Below, piece by piece: positions 31,851 through 39,249 of a DNA stretch of 64,000 nucleotides. Where the stretch lies: NCBI RefSeq assembly GCF_021216675.1, contig NZ_CP086120.1, forward strand, positions 5,268,501-5,332,500, read 5' to 3'. The notes below the pieces were generated by a model. That model did not search any database. It saw only the letters and a program-made list of their open reading frames with translations, and had not been told where the DNA came from. Positions within the stretch are counted from its first letter, which is position 1. Each line of letters starts with the position of its first letter. This stretch comes from Streptomyces gobiensis. GTDB taxonomy: Bacteria > Actinomycetota > Actinomycetes > Streptomycetales > Streptomycetaceae. A program made the position numbers and the translations under genes.

Positions 31851-32165
31851 CACGGTGCGGCGCCGCCATGGCAGCCAGGAGCGGCGGGGCTGAGGCTCGG
31901 GCGGGGCAAGATGGGGAGCCCGCTCGCGTACTGCCGTCAGTACCTGTTGGGTGGTGGGGTTGACCATGGCTTTCCCGGCGATCTCCACGGTGGGCACGGT
32001 CTCGTCGCCGCCGGTCACGGCCCGTACACGCGCGGCCGCCCGCTGATCGGTCCAGATGTTGTGCCACTCCACCGGCAGCCCGGTGCGTTTCAGCCCGCGG
32101 CGCAGCATCGCGCAGTACGGGCAGCCTGGCCGCCAGTAGACATGAACCGTGTCGGACGAGGTCAC
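31845..32165 (-). CDS. Mycoredoxin/glutaredoxin-like protein
   Basis: This 106-residue thioredoxin-fold protein has the active site WRPGCPYC (Cys15, Cys18) and conserved TVPTVEIAGKAMVNPT, with the cis-Pro in VPT and the G-x-x-M-x-N loop. Mycoredoxins reduce mycothiol mixed disulfides in the actinobacterial cytosol, and variants with a CPYC motif may act as ordinary glutaredoxins. The tail PRRSWLPWRRRTVS is basic. Start GTG has GAAAGG upstream. It is divergent from the DUF302 lipoprotein and convergent with the vicinal-Cys membrane protein. Confidence 0.85.
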   Translation of the reverse strand: MTSSDTVHVYWRPGCPYCAMLRRGLKRTGLPVEWHNIWTDQRAAARVRAVTGGDETVPTVEIAGKAMVNPTTQQVLTAVRERAPHLAPPEPQPRRSWLPWRRRTVS

Positions 32166-32204
32166 GGTCGCACCTTTCTTCTACGGTTTCTACGGCCTCG
32201 GGGA

Positions 32205-32277
32205 CTGGGAACCCGCCGTAAGACGGCTCGCATTCCCAGGAGGCTGATATCAGTGGATTGTGTCAGCTCGCTGACAC
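32205..32277. promoter_or_regulatory. Palindrome-dense divergent control region
   Basis: Four nested or adjacent palindromes fall in 73 bases between the mycoredoxin and DUF302 genes: CTGGGAA (32205-32211) with TTCCCAG (32233-32239), GCCGT (32215-32219) with ACGGC (32223-32227), CTGATATCAG (32244-32253), and GTGTCAG (32260-32266) with CTGACAC (32271-32277). The density suggests regulator sites or a terminator/operator combination; no regulator can be assigned. Confidence 0.45.
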
Positions 32278-32352
32278 TCCTGGCGGGTTGAGCGGGCGGA
32301 TGGGGTTGCCAGGGGTGCTCGTATTCACTCGATCTGCAGGGGATATCACTCA

Positions 32353-33300
32353 ATGACACTGACCCGACCCACCACCGCCCGCCTGGCCATGGGCGTGGCC
32401 GCGCTCGCGCTGACCGCGACCGCCTGCGGTTCCAACGACCCGGCCGGCTCTGAGCCGAGCCCGACCAAGGACGCGGGGCGGCAGACTGGGAGCCCGGCGG
32501 AGGGCACCAAGTCAGTTTTCTCTTCCTATGCTTCCGACAAATCGTTCGCGGAGGTGGAGAAGGGGCTGAAGAAGGCCGCTGCCGATGCGGACATGATGGT
32601 GCTGGGTGATCTGAATCAGGCGGGGGCGTTGAAGTCCACGGGTTTGCGGCTGAAGGGGGCGCGTGCGTACTTCATCGGCAACCCCACCAAGGGAAAGATG
32701 TTCTTCCAGCAAAACGCCGCCATCGGCGCGGAGATCCCGCTGCGGATGTATGTGTGGGCCGATGACGACGGCAAGGGACACGTCGGCTACTTCGACCCTG
32801 CGGCGATGTTCGAGGCCATTGAGCCCAAGCTGGCCGAGGGCGGCGAGCAGATGGCCGCCGACAAGATCGCGCAGGGGGCCACCGGCGCGTCCGCTGAAGA
32901 GGGTGCCAAGGCCACCGCCGGCTACCAGATCGTGGACTCCGAGAAGTCGTTCGCCGATGTCGAGAAGGCGTTGAAGAAGGCTGCCGCGGATGCGGACATG
33001 ATGGTGCTGGGTGATCTGAATCAGGCGGGGGCGTTGAAGTCCACGGGTTTGCGGCTGAAGGGGGCGCGTGCGTACTTCATCGGCAACCCCACCAAGGGAA
33101 AGATGTTCTTCCAGCAGAACCCCGCCATTGGTGCGGTCATCCCGCTGCGGATGTATGTGTGGGCCGATGATGATGGCTCCGCCCATGTCGGCTACTTCGA
33201 CCCGGCCCCGCTCTTTGAGGCTATCGACCCCAAGCTGGCCGAGGGCGGCGAGCAGATGAAGATGGCCGCCGAGAAGATCGCGAACGGTGCGGCGAAGTGA
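32353..33300 (+). CDS. Lipoprotein with tandem, nearly identical DUF302 domains
   Basis: This 315-residue lipoprotein has a signal peptide with lipobox LTATAC (Cys25) and then two DUF302 domains, about residues 70-170 and 203-310. The repeats share SFA-VEK-LKKAAADADMMV, then LGDLNQAGALKSTGL, AYFIGNPTKGKMFFQ and YVWADDDG, with about 135 codons between copies. A 128-base core is identical at DNA level. DUF302 is a small alpha/beta domain with no fixed role; binding of a metal or small ligand has been suggested. The ribosome site is AGGGG. It starts 188 bases from the divergent mycoredoxin and precedes a membrane protein gene by 41 bases. Confidence 0.87.
   Translation: MTLTRPTTARLAMGVAALALTATACGSNDPAGSEPSPTKDAGRQTGSPAEGTKSVFSSYASDKSFAEVEKGLKKAAADADMMVLGDLNQAGALKSTGLRLKGARAYFIGNPTKGKMFFQQNAAIGAEIPLRMYVWADDDGKGHVGYFDPAAMFEAIEPKLAEGGEQMAADKIAQGATGASAEEGAKATAGYQIVDSEKSFADVEKALKKAAADADMMVLGDLNQAGALKSTGLRLKGARAYFIGNPTKGKMFFQQNPAIGAVIPLRMYVWADDDGSAHVGYFDPAPLFEAIDPKLAEGGEQMKMAAEKIANGAAK
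32584..32711 (+). repeat. 128-bp direct repeat, copy 1 (DUF302 gene)
   Basis: This segment is identical base for base to 32989-33116, including wobble positions. The copies lie exactly 405 bases (135 codons) apart within one gene, so each falls at the same place in a DUF302 domain. Confidence 0.95.
32989..33116 (+). repeat. 128-bp direct repeat, copy 2 (DUF302 gene)
   Basis: This is the second copy of the segment at 32584-32711, with 128 of 128 bases equal. Flanks diverge at once (for example ccc instead of gcc after the repeat), which fits recent gene conversion or a recent duplication followed by drift outside. Confidence 0.95.
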
Positions 33301-33340
33301 CCGCGGCGGCCACGGCATCTCCCACCCCCAGGGTCCGGGC

Positions 33341-34087
33341 ATGACCGCGCGTGCCCGTCCTCTCGTGGATCTGCTGCTCAGCGGGGTGGTGCTGGCGGGG
33401 GCCACCGCGGCCGGTTCGGTGTTGTTCGCCGCCGCCCAGGGTGGTTACGGAACCCTGCCGGAGCTGGTCCTGCGCTACGGCATCCCCGGTGCGGTTGCCG
33501 TAGCGCTCGCCCCGCTGCTCGCCCTGCGCGTTTCCGGGCCACGTCTGGGGCGGGCCGTGCTGCTGGGCGCGGTGGCGGGGCTGGCGGGCACGGTGGTGCT
33601 GGAGGTGTTCCGTGAGACCGGCTTCCGGGTCTTTGACTCGATGCCGGGGGATATCGCGATGCTGATGGGTGTCCTGCTGCGCGACCAGATCATGCAGGGT
33701 CCCGACGCGGCCTCCAATATCGCCGGGTGGGCCTATCACTTCTGGAACGGAGCGATGTTCGGCGTCACTTACGCGGTGCTGGTCGGCGGCTTTCCCTTCC
33801 GGCGGCGCAGAGGTGCCTTGAGCGGGACGCTGCTGGGCACGGGCTACGGGCTGGCGCTCGGTACGGGGTTTCTGCTCAGCCCGGTGACGAAGGCGGTCGG
33901 TGCGGGTGTCTTCGGTACGGATTTCGGGGCCCGTTTCGCGGTCACCGTTTACCTGGCCCATGCCGGGTTCGGTGCCCTGATGGGCTGGCTGGTGCACCGC
34001 TACGGCCGCCGTATCGAACCGCTGTGGACTGTCGCCCGCACACTCCCAGCCGGACCGGGCAAGGGGAGAGTGGACACCGCGGCGTGA
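33341..34087 (+). CDS. Polytopic membrane protein, unknown function
   Basis: This 248-residue protein has about six membrane segments: 8-32, 42-62, 66-88, 125-148, 158-180 and 188-222. It includes a polar helix loop GDIAMLMGVLLRDQIMQGPD, a possible ligand site, and GWAYHFWNGAMFGVTYAVL with aromatic and His residues in a helix. Start ATG at 33341 is 41 bases after the DUF302 stop on the same strand, so it may belong to the metal/redox set. I recognise no transporter or enzyme family. Confidence 0.6.
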   Translation: MTARARPLVDLLLSGVVLAGATAAGSVLFAAAQGGYGTLPELVLRYGIPGAVAVALAPLLALRVSGPRLGRAVLLGAVAGLAGTVVLEVFRETGFRVFDSMPGDIAMLMGVLLRDQIMQGPDAASNIAGWAYHFWNGAMFGVTYAVLVGGFPFRRRRGALSGTLLGTGYGLALGTGFLLSPVTKAVGAGVFGTDFGARFAVTVYLAHAGFGALMGWLVHRYGRRIEPLWTVARTLPAGPGKGRVDTAA

Positions 34088-34127
34088 GCGGTTGCGCACC
34101 ACTCACACCAGGGGCGGGTTCCCGGGG

Positions 34128-34156
34128 GGCCGGTCGTCTTCGCGTCGCGACCGGCC
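34128..34156. terminator. 9-bp hairpin between convergent genes
   Basis: GGCCGGTCG at 34128-34136 and CGACCGGCC at 34148-34156 form a perfect stem with an 11-base loop. It lies between the end of the membrane protein (34087) and the end of the minus-strand hydrolase gene (34170). No U-tract follows in either direction. A bidirectional terminator is the simplest reading. Confidence 0.6.
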
Positions 34157-34169
34157 TCAATACCCGGCC

Positions 34170-35780
34170 TCACGCATCCCAGGTGGGCACGGAGAAGGGG
34201 CGGAAGAGGGGACCCACCGCGCGGCGCCAGAGCGGGCAGGGTGACTGCGGCTCATGGTCGAGAAACCGGGTGAGGGAGCGCTGGAACTCGGCCGAGTAGG
34301 GCACGTTCGGGTGGATCACCGGAATCGAGCAGAGATCGGTCGCCCATCGCAGCGACGGTCCGGCAGGCATCAGCGGCGTGTCGAAGACGCTGGGAACGCT
34401 GAGTACCCGGATGTCCGGGGGCGGTCGGCCGGCCAGCGTCTCCGCTATGGCGGTGGGGTGGGCCAGCCACTCGCGGCTCAGTGGGGAGTCAGGGGTGAAG
34501 ACGGATGTTCCGCCCGGTCGCGACCACCGCGAAATGAGCCAGGTCACGTCGGCGGCGAGCCGGCTGACCCCCTGCTTGCCCCGGGGTGGGTAGGGGACCG
34601 GATTTTCCGGGAACGGACCGATGAGCACGAGTGCACCGACGTTCGGGAGCCGGTCTCGCAGGGCCGCCTCCCAGGTGATCCACACACCCTGGGAGTGGGT
34701 GACCAGTACGACCGGTGGTGGCAGGCCAGCCAGCTGGGCTTCGAGGGCGTCGACCAGTTCATTGGTGGAGCGTAGGGTGTCTGCCGCTTGATAGGGCGCG
34801 CCGGTCGTGATGGGGCACAGGGCAGCGTTGCGGGGCTGACCACGACCGGGACCTGCGTAGGAGAAGTAGTAGGTCTGCTCGCAGGTGTAACCGGAGAAGT
34901 GCGGGTCGATCTCCAGAATCGCTCCGTTTCCGGACGACGAGTCGACACCTGACATCAGCATGAGCGAGCCCCGGCGCGGAGTATCCGGCTCCGGTGCCCG
35001 GGGCGGGCCGGTCGGGCCGGTGACCATGACCACGACGAGGGCCGCGACCGCCGCCGCACCGACTCCGGCGATCGCCCGCCGGGTCAGCCGGAGACCGACA
35101 GCGCTCCACCGCACGCGAGGGCTGGGCTCGGGCCGCAGCGGCGGGTCCATCCGGAGGAGCCGGGCGGCGGTCAGGGTCAGCAGGGCGGAAACGGGTACGA
35201 GTACCACGGCGCCGGTCGGCCCGGTCAGGTCGGCGATCGCGCCCAGCGCGGCCAGCACCACCACATAGGCGCCGACCGTACCGAGGCGGAGCCCGTGACG
35301 GACGGCGGCGGCAAACCCGGCGGCCAGCCGCGGGGGTGTCGACCAGCCGGCGGTGGCGGTGACGGCGACGGTGGTGAGGGCGGCGACCAGGCCCATCCAG
35401 AACAGCCCGAAGTACAGCGTCGCCCCGGCGCCGAGCAACAGGGCGGCGGCGATCAGCGCCGGCGGCAGCACGACAAGATAGAAGCGGATCGCGTAGCCGA
35501 GCCGACGCCGGTCGAGGCCGCCGAGCAGCAGGGCGAGGACGGTGACGCGTACGGCGAGCGAGAGTGCGAGACCGGCGACGAACACCGGGTGGCTGGGTGA
35601 GACCACCATCAGGATCCGAAGGTCGGCGATCAGGTCGAGCGGGGGCAGCGCGACCAGATGGATGAGCCCTGGCCAACGGGGCAGGACGCCTGTGGCAGCG
35701 AGGACGGCCACGGCGACCGCCAGGGCCAGGAGCGCTGCCGGCCGGATCGGCCGACACCACCACCCCAACCACCGAGGCAC
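34170..35780 (-). CDS. Membrane-anchored alpha/beta-hydrolase-like protein
   Basis: This is a 536-residue two-part protein. Residues 1-260 hold about six or seven membrane helices (for example 15-32, 63-85, 98-120, 125-145, 170-215 and 240-262). Residues about 270-536 are an extracytoplasmic alpha/beta hydrolase-like domain with nucleophile elbow VVLVTHSQGVWITWEAAL (G-x-S-x-G here T-H-S-Q-G) and a late IPVIHPNVP that may carry the active His. Lipase or esterase activity is plausible but unproved. Start GTG is supported by GAAGGG 9 bases upstream. It follows a decayed hydrolase gene by a few bases. Confidence 0.65.
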   Translation of the reverse strand: MPRWLGWWCRPIRPAALLALAVAVAVLAATGVLPRWPGLIHLVALPPLDLIADLRILMVVSPSHPVFVAGLALSLAVRVTVLALLLGGLDRRRLGYAIRFYLVVLPPALIAAALLLGAGATLYFGLFWMGLVAALTTVAVTATAGWSTPPRLAAGFAAAVRHGLRLGTVGAYVVVLAALGAIADLTGPTGAVVLVPVSALLTLTAARLLRMDPPLRPEPSPRVRWSAVGLRLTRRAIAGVGAAAVAALVVVMVTGPTGPPRAPEPDTPRRGSLMLMSGVDSSSGNGAILEIDPHFSGYTCEQTYYFSYAGPGRGQPRNAALCPITTGAPYQAADTLRSTNELVDALEAQLAGLPPPVVLVTHSQGVWITWEAALRDRLPNVGALVLIGPFPENPVPYPPRGKQGVSRLAADVTWLISRWSRPGGTSVFTPDSPLSREWLAHPTAIAETLAGRPPPDIRVLSVPSVFDTPLMPAGPSLRWATDLCSIPVIHPNVPYSAEFQRSLTRFLDHEPQSPCPLWRRAVGPLFRPFSVPTWDA

Positions 35781-35783
35781 GGC

Positions 35784-36239
35784 TCATGCCCTTCGGCAGC
35801 GGTCGGGGATTCGCCGCATCAGGTCGGTCTCGTCAAAGGGGTCGGCCCGGTGGAGGTGGGTGTGCGCGGCCGCGAGCGCCCACCGTGGGTTGCACTCGGC
35901 GACGTAGCAGGGTGATCGCATCGGGGTCTCGCTCTCTTGCGGGACCGATTCCCGGCGGCGCCCAGTCAGGTCGACGGAGACCTGGCGGCCGAAGGAGTTG
36001 GCGACCAACGCCGGTCGCGGCACGCTCGCCGCGTCGATCCAGCCGCGCAGCGCCTCGGCCGGTTCCCCGACGCTCAGCGCACGTCGAGGGCGGTCGCCCC
36101 GCCTGAAGCCGGGCAGGTCGGCCGCGTACACGAGAAGCACGGTGGCCAGTCGCTCCGTTCCCGGCCGCATCCGCTGAGGGTCACGGTCAGGGCAACGGCC
36201 GCCGCCAGGGAGCACACGCCGCAGGGGCTGCGCGGTCAT
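35784..36239 (-). pseudogene. Degraded alpha/beta-hydrolase remnant
   Basis: The translation keeps fragments of an alpha/beta hydrolase: YAADLPGFRRGDRPRRALSV and PALVANSFGRQVSVDL, which correspond to the strand-3/helix-A part and to the nucleophile elbow (normally G-N-S-x-G, here ANSFG). Upstream of these is Pro/Arg-rich sequence without hydrolase features, and after the elbow the conservation ends. No lid, Asp or His elements follow. The ORF opens with ATG overlapping the stop of the SPW gene, so the operon may once have been intact. A short but functional unrelated protein cannot be excluded. Confidence 0.45.
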
Positions 36240-36679
36240 TGGCGGGCAGCGGCGGCGCCCCGCCTGCCGAACGCCGCCAGCAGCAGACTCAGCGCGGCCA
36301 GAATGATGAGCACGATGCCCACAGCCACAGAATTGACCCGGGCCAGCTCAGCGCGCGCCGTGTCGCCGTAGCCGAACACGAACGGCGCCACCACCATCCA
36401 GATCCCCGCCAGCAGCACGGTCAGGTCACTCAGCAGACCGCGCGGCCGGATCAGCCGCGCGAGGCCACACGCGAAGACGATGATACCCACAACGATCTCA
36501 TTGAGGTGAGCGTCAACCGCAGGTGCGGTGAACGGGTACCCCAACACCCATGGAGCTACGAAGAGCCACAGCCCGATGGCGAGGATCAGCGTTCCGATGA
36601 CCTCACTCCGTTTATCGCGCACCACCGTGTCGCGCGGAGCCTTCCGGGCTGCGTGAGCAGCGTGGCCTTTTGGTGACAT
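36236..36679 (-). CDS. SPW-repeat membrane protein
   Basis: This 147-residue protein has four membrane helices in two matched pairs, each carrying the SPW/PW motif: LWLFVAPWVLGYPF and IWMVVAPFVFGYGD. A soluble basic N-terminus (about 1-28) precedes them. SPW proteins are common in actinobacteria and have no agreed function. Start ATG has AAGGAG at good spacing. A very good sigma-B-type promoter (36721-36744) lies 42 bases upstream, so stress (osmotic or general) induction is likely. It is followed by a decayed hydrolase. Confidence 0.85.
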   Translation of the reverse strand: MSPKGHAAHAARKAPRDTVVRDKRSEVIGTLILAIGLWLFVAPWVLGYPFTAPAVDAHLNEIVVGIIVFACGLARLIRPRGLLSDLTVLLAGIWMVVAPFVFGYGDTARAELARVNSVAVGIVLIILAALSLLLAAFGRRGAAAARQ

Positions 36680-36707
36680 GGTCGCTCCTTGCCCGGACCC
36701 ACCAGCA

Positions 36708-36869
36708 GTCACCCTGAGGGGTACCCCCACGTCCTCGGATAAACAGGGCACGATTCGCCCGGATGCCGGGACCGCGTGGCAGCTGCTCGGCTACTTGCTG
36801 CTCGACACCGGCAGCCGGTACCGGATTGAGAACCTCGGCCTGTACTTCACCCCGTGGAGAACCCCTCGA
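36708..36869 (+). pseudogene. Short remnant of an unknown Streptomyces protein
   Basis: About 54 codons on the plus strand read AWQLLGYLLLDTGSRYRI then ENLGLYFTPW, which looks like a conserved hydrophobic-polar core near the C-terminus of an uncharacterised actinobacterial protein type with AWQLLGY-LLDT motifs. Upstream and downstream residues are low-complexity and not conserved-looking. The remnant overlaps the promoter of the SPW gene on the other strand, which suggests it is dead. Recognition is from memory of the motif style and is uncertain. Confidence 0.3.
36721..36744 (-). promoter_or_regulatory. Sigma-B-type promoter of the SPW gene
   Basis: On the minus strand GTTT (36744-36741), 14 bases, then GGGTAC (36726-36721) match the sigma-B consensus completely. 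It is 42 bases ahead of the SPW start codon. It is the best of three such sites in the window. Confidence 0.6.
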
Positions 36870-37160
36870 CCTTGCTCGGCACCACCTGCCGCCACGGTCC
36901 TCCGCGCTGCAGCCGTATTCGGCGACGCCGGAATCGCTCTACAGGTGGCGAGCTCTTACGCAAAACACACTCCTGTGCTGGAACGGCGCACGCTCTTGAC
37001 CGGAACCTCCTGTACCTGCAACCCGACAGAGCCGGTAGACGACGGTCGGACACCGGCCGGAGTCTGCGCGTACCAGCGGAGCCTGCTGCCTGTTGCCCAA
37101 CTGACGAACGGGGCGAAGCGCACAGGGACAGCCGGAACACTGCGGGCGTCCGGCCGGGGG

Positions 37161-38186
37161 CTACGGGCCCCCGTCACCGCGGGGTTGGTGCTCGCCGGAG
37201 GCGTCGTGGGGCGGAGTGGCGATGAGGGTTCCGGGGTGCGCTCGGGCTGCGGGGTCGCGCCGGGACTTGATCAAGCTGGCTGCGGTGGTAAGGGCGAGAA
37301 CGCCGCCGATGACTGCGAGCGACACGGCGGTGCTGATCTGGGGTAGCCCGGGGCTCAGGTCGTGTGCCCAGTGGAGCACCAGCTTCACGCCGATGAACGC
37401 CAGGATCAGGGCCAGCCCGCTGGACAGGTACACCAGCCGGTCGAGGAGACCGGTTACCAGGAAGAACAGCGGCCGCAGGCCAAGCAGGGCGAACGCGTTC
37501 GCCGTAAAAACGATGTAGGGCTGTTCCGTCACGCCGAACACGGCCGGGATGGAGTCGAGTGCGAAGAGGATGTCAGTACCACCGATCGCGATGAACACGA
37601 CGAACAGCGGCGTGACGACCCATCGGCCTTCAACGCGGGCCGTCAGTCGGCCCCCGACGTAGGTGTCGCTGACCGGCAGCACCCGGCGGCAGGTGCGCAC
37701 GAGCACATTGTTCTCGACGTCGGGGTCTTGGTCTCGGTGGCGATAGAGCTGCACCGCTGTCCACAACAGCAGCAGCCCGAAGATCAAAAACATGAAGGAG
37801 AACAACGACAGCAGTGCCGCGCCCAGAGCGATGAAGATGGCTCGCAACACCAGGGCAGCGATGATGCCGAAGGCGAGTACTCGCTGCTGATGCTCGCGGG
37901 GCACTGCGAACGTCGACACGATAATGACGAAAACGAACAAATTGTCGACCGACAGGCTCTTCTCCACGATGTAGCCGGCGAAGTATTCCGCCCCGTAGCC
38001 CCATCCCACCTGGCCGGCAAAGACCAGACCGAAGACCAGAGCTACCGCGATGTAAAAAACCGACCAGATCGTCGCCTCGCGGAAGCTCACCACGTGTGGA
38101 CGTACGGTTCCCAGTACCAAGTCCAGAGCGAGCAACGCCAGAATCACACCGATCGTCAGGGCCCACCCGACCGCGGTGACCTCCAC
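37161..38186 (-). CDS. terC: TerC family integral membrane protein
   Basis: This 341-residue protein has about nine helices and TerC motifs: EKSLSVDNLFVFVIIVSTFAV with the metal-like Glu and Asp/Asn in helix 3, and GTDILFALDSIPAVFGVT in a later helix. TerC/Alx proteins export manganese and help with tellurite and oxidative stress; newer work links them to metallation of exported proteins. Start GTG at 38186 has GGAGG 6 bases upstream. The C-terminal 30 residues are hydrophilic. I looked for a yybP-ykoY Mn riboswitch upstream and did not find its conserved blocks. Confidence 0.93.
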   Translation of the reverse strand: MEVTAVGWALTIGVILALLALDLVLGTVRPHVVSFREATIWSVFYIAVALVFGLVFAGQVGWGYGAEYFAGYIVEKSLSVDNLFVFVIIVSTFAVPREHQQRVLAFGIIAALVLRAIFIALGAALLSLFSFMFLIFGLLLLWTAVQLYRHRDQDPDVENNVLVRTCRRVLPVSDTYVGGRLTARVEGRWVVTPLFVVFIAIGGTDILFALDSIPAVFGVTEQPYIVFTANAFALLGLRPLFFLVTGLLDRLVYLSSGLALILAFIGVKLVLHWAHDLSPGLPQISTAVSLAVIGGVLALTTAASLIKSRRDPAARAHPGTLIATPPHDASGEHQPRGDGGP

Positions 38187-38314
38187 TCCACACCTCCAGA
38201 AGAACAGTCGGCGGGGTTGCTGTACTTCACTGCTGTACCGCGACTACGGAACAGGGTGGGCTCCGATGAGCATCGGACGGCAGCTTGCGAAGCCCGACCA
38301 ACAGATCGTGGCTA

Positions 38315-38340
38315 AAGTACTCGGGCAGAGTTGAGTACTT
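38315..38340. promoter_or_regulatory. AAGTACT-N12-AGTACTT inverted repeat
   Basis: AAGTACT (38315-38321) and AGTACTT (38334-38340) are exact complements, 12 bases apart. It lies in the divergent space between terC and the membrane protein at 38382. It is a candidate operator; no regulator is known. Confidence 0.45.
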
Positions 38341-38381
38341 GTGCTCTGGTCGGTTATGGGGCGAGCCGGAATGCTTGGGCC

Positions 38382-38789
38382 ATGCGACAACGGCTACTGA
38401 AACTCGTTCCCCAGCTGTTTGCTGTCCTTGTGCTGGCTGTGGTGGCGCTAGGGGTGTGGGCCACCTGGCTGGGCTGGGACCAGCATCGTGACGTGCAACC
38501 TGACGGTACGACGACCGGCCCGTACGGGGCGTGGCAGTTGATCGGGCTGGTGCTGACTCTGCTGGTGCCGGTGTACTGGGCGGCGTCCCGGCGCTACATC
38601 GCAGGTGCTGTGCTCGGCATCACGGTCGGCCTGACCATTGCCGCCTATTACGACTGGTCGGACGACTCCAGCGGCCTCTTTATGGTCGGCGTGGGGATGG
38701 TCATGGTGGGGAGCCTCGTCGTGACCGCCGTCGTATCAGCCGTGATCGCCTCTGTGAAACGAGAAGACCCCCGAGTCGCCGTTGAGTAG
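38382..38789 (+). CDS. Small membrane protein, unknown
   Basis: From ATG 38382 the product has 135 residues with four membrane helices: about 8-28, 50-70, 74-92 and 100-125. A conserved-looking YYDWSDDSSGLF loop lies between the third and fourth helices. There is no recognised family and no enzyme motif. An earlier TTG at 38331 would add 17 residues but has a poor ribosome site, and ATG 38382 has only a weak one. It is divergent from terC. Confidence 0.55.
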   Translation: MRQRLLKLVPQLFAVLVLAVVALGVWATWLGWDQHRDVQPDGTTTGPYGAWQLIGLVLTLLVPVYWAASRRYIAGAVLGITVGLTIAAYYDWSDDSSGLFMVGVGMVMVGSLVVTAVVSAVIASVKREDPRVAVE

Positions 38790-38877
38790 GGTGCGGCGCC
38801 CGGCGGTTGCCCATAGAGATGCGCAAGACGTGCTCCGAGGTTGGTGGAGTCTTGATGCCCCAGTCAAGGCTGACCTG

Positions 38878-39249
38878 CTAAGACGCTGATCTGCACGGCA
38901 CCCAAGGTTTGCCCGTGGTTCCCCGTGAGTCCTGTCTCGTGTCCCTGGAACGGGCATGCGGCGGGCACGTCCTGTACAGCCCCATAGCCCTCGCCCTCGG
39001 ATGGCCCGGAGACGGCCTACGTGGTCGGTGTAGTGGGTGGGGCCCCAGCACGCGGGCCGGGGGCCCGTTGCTCAGCGCTCCTGCTGCTGGTCCTGTGCGC
39101 GGCGGTCGGCCCACTGGTCGGTCTCCGGCCAGGGTGTCGGCTGCGCCGTCGGCGTTCTCGCCGGTGAAGGTGACGTAGCCCTGGCCGTTGCAGGACCAGC
39201 ACTCGTCGCCCTCCTGGGGGACGGGGCAGATCACCGTGAAGCTGCTCAT
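38878..39249 (-). CDS. Small cysteine-pair protein, probably frameshifted
   Basis: ATG 39249 has AGGAG 7 bases upstream and begins SSFTVICPVPQEGDECWSCN, then GQGYVTFTGENADG. The three cysteines with a CxxC pair look like a small zinc knuckle. After about 42 codons the frame turns into Arg/Pro-rich sequence typical of an off-frame reading, ending at 38878. Shifting by one base gives the compact ending PETDQWADRRAQDQQQER and a stop at 39072, about 58 residues in all. I take the short version as the ancestral gene and suspect a one-base indel or error near 39125. Function unknown. Confidence 0.45.
   Translation of the reverse strand: MSSFTVICPVPQEGDECWSCNGQGYVTFTGENADGAADTLAGDRPVGRPPRTGPAAGALSNGPPARVLGPHPLHRPRRPSPGHPRARAMGLYRTCPPHARSRDTRQDSRGTTGKPWVPCRSAS

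Larger units (their letters stand above)
36680..37160. other. Intergenic region between SPW and TerC genes
   Basis: These 481 bases hold no intact gene. They contain the sigma-B-like promoter of the SPW gene and a short coding remnant at about 36708-36869. Sequence after 36870 reads as degenerate, with no frame that looks coding. Confidence 0.5.

Noticed and set aside
37161..38340. yybP-ykoY manganese riboswitch upstream of terC
   Set aside because: I looked for the conserved blocks on the minus strand between 38187 and 38340 and did not find them.
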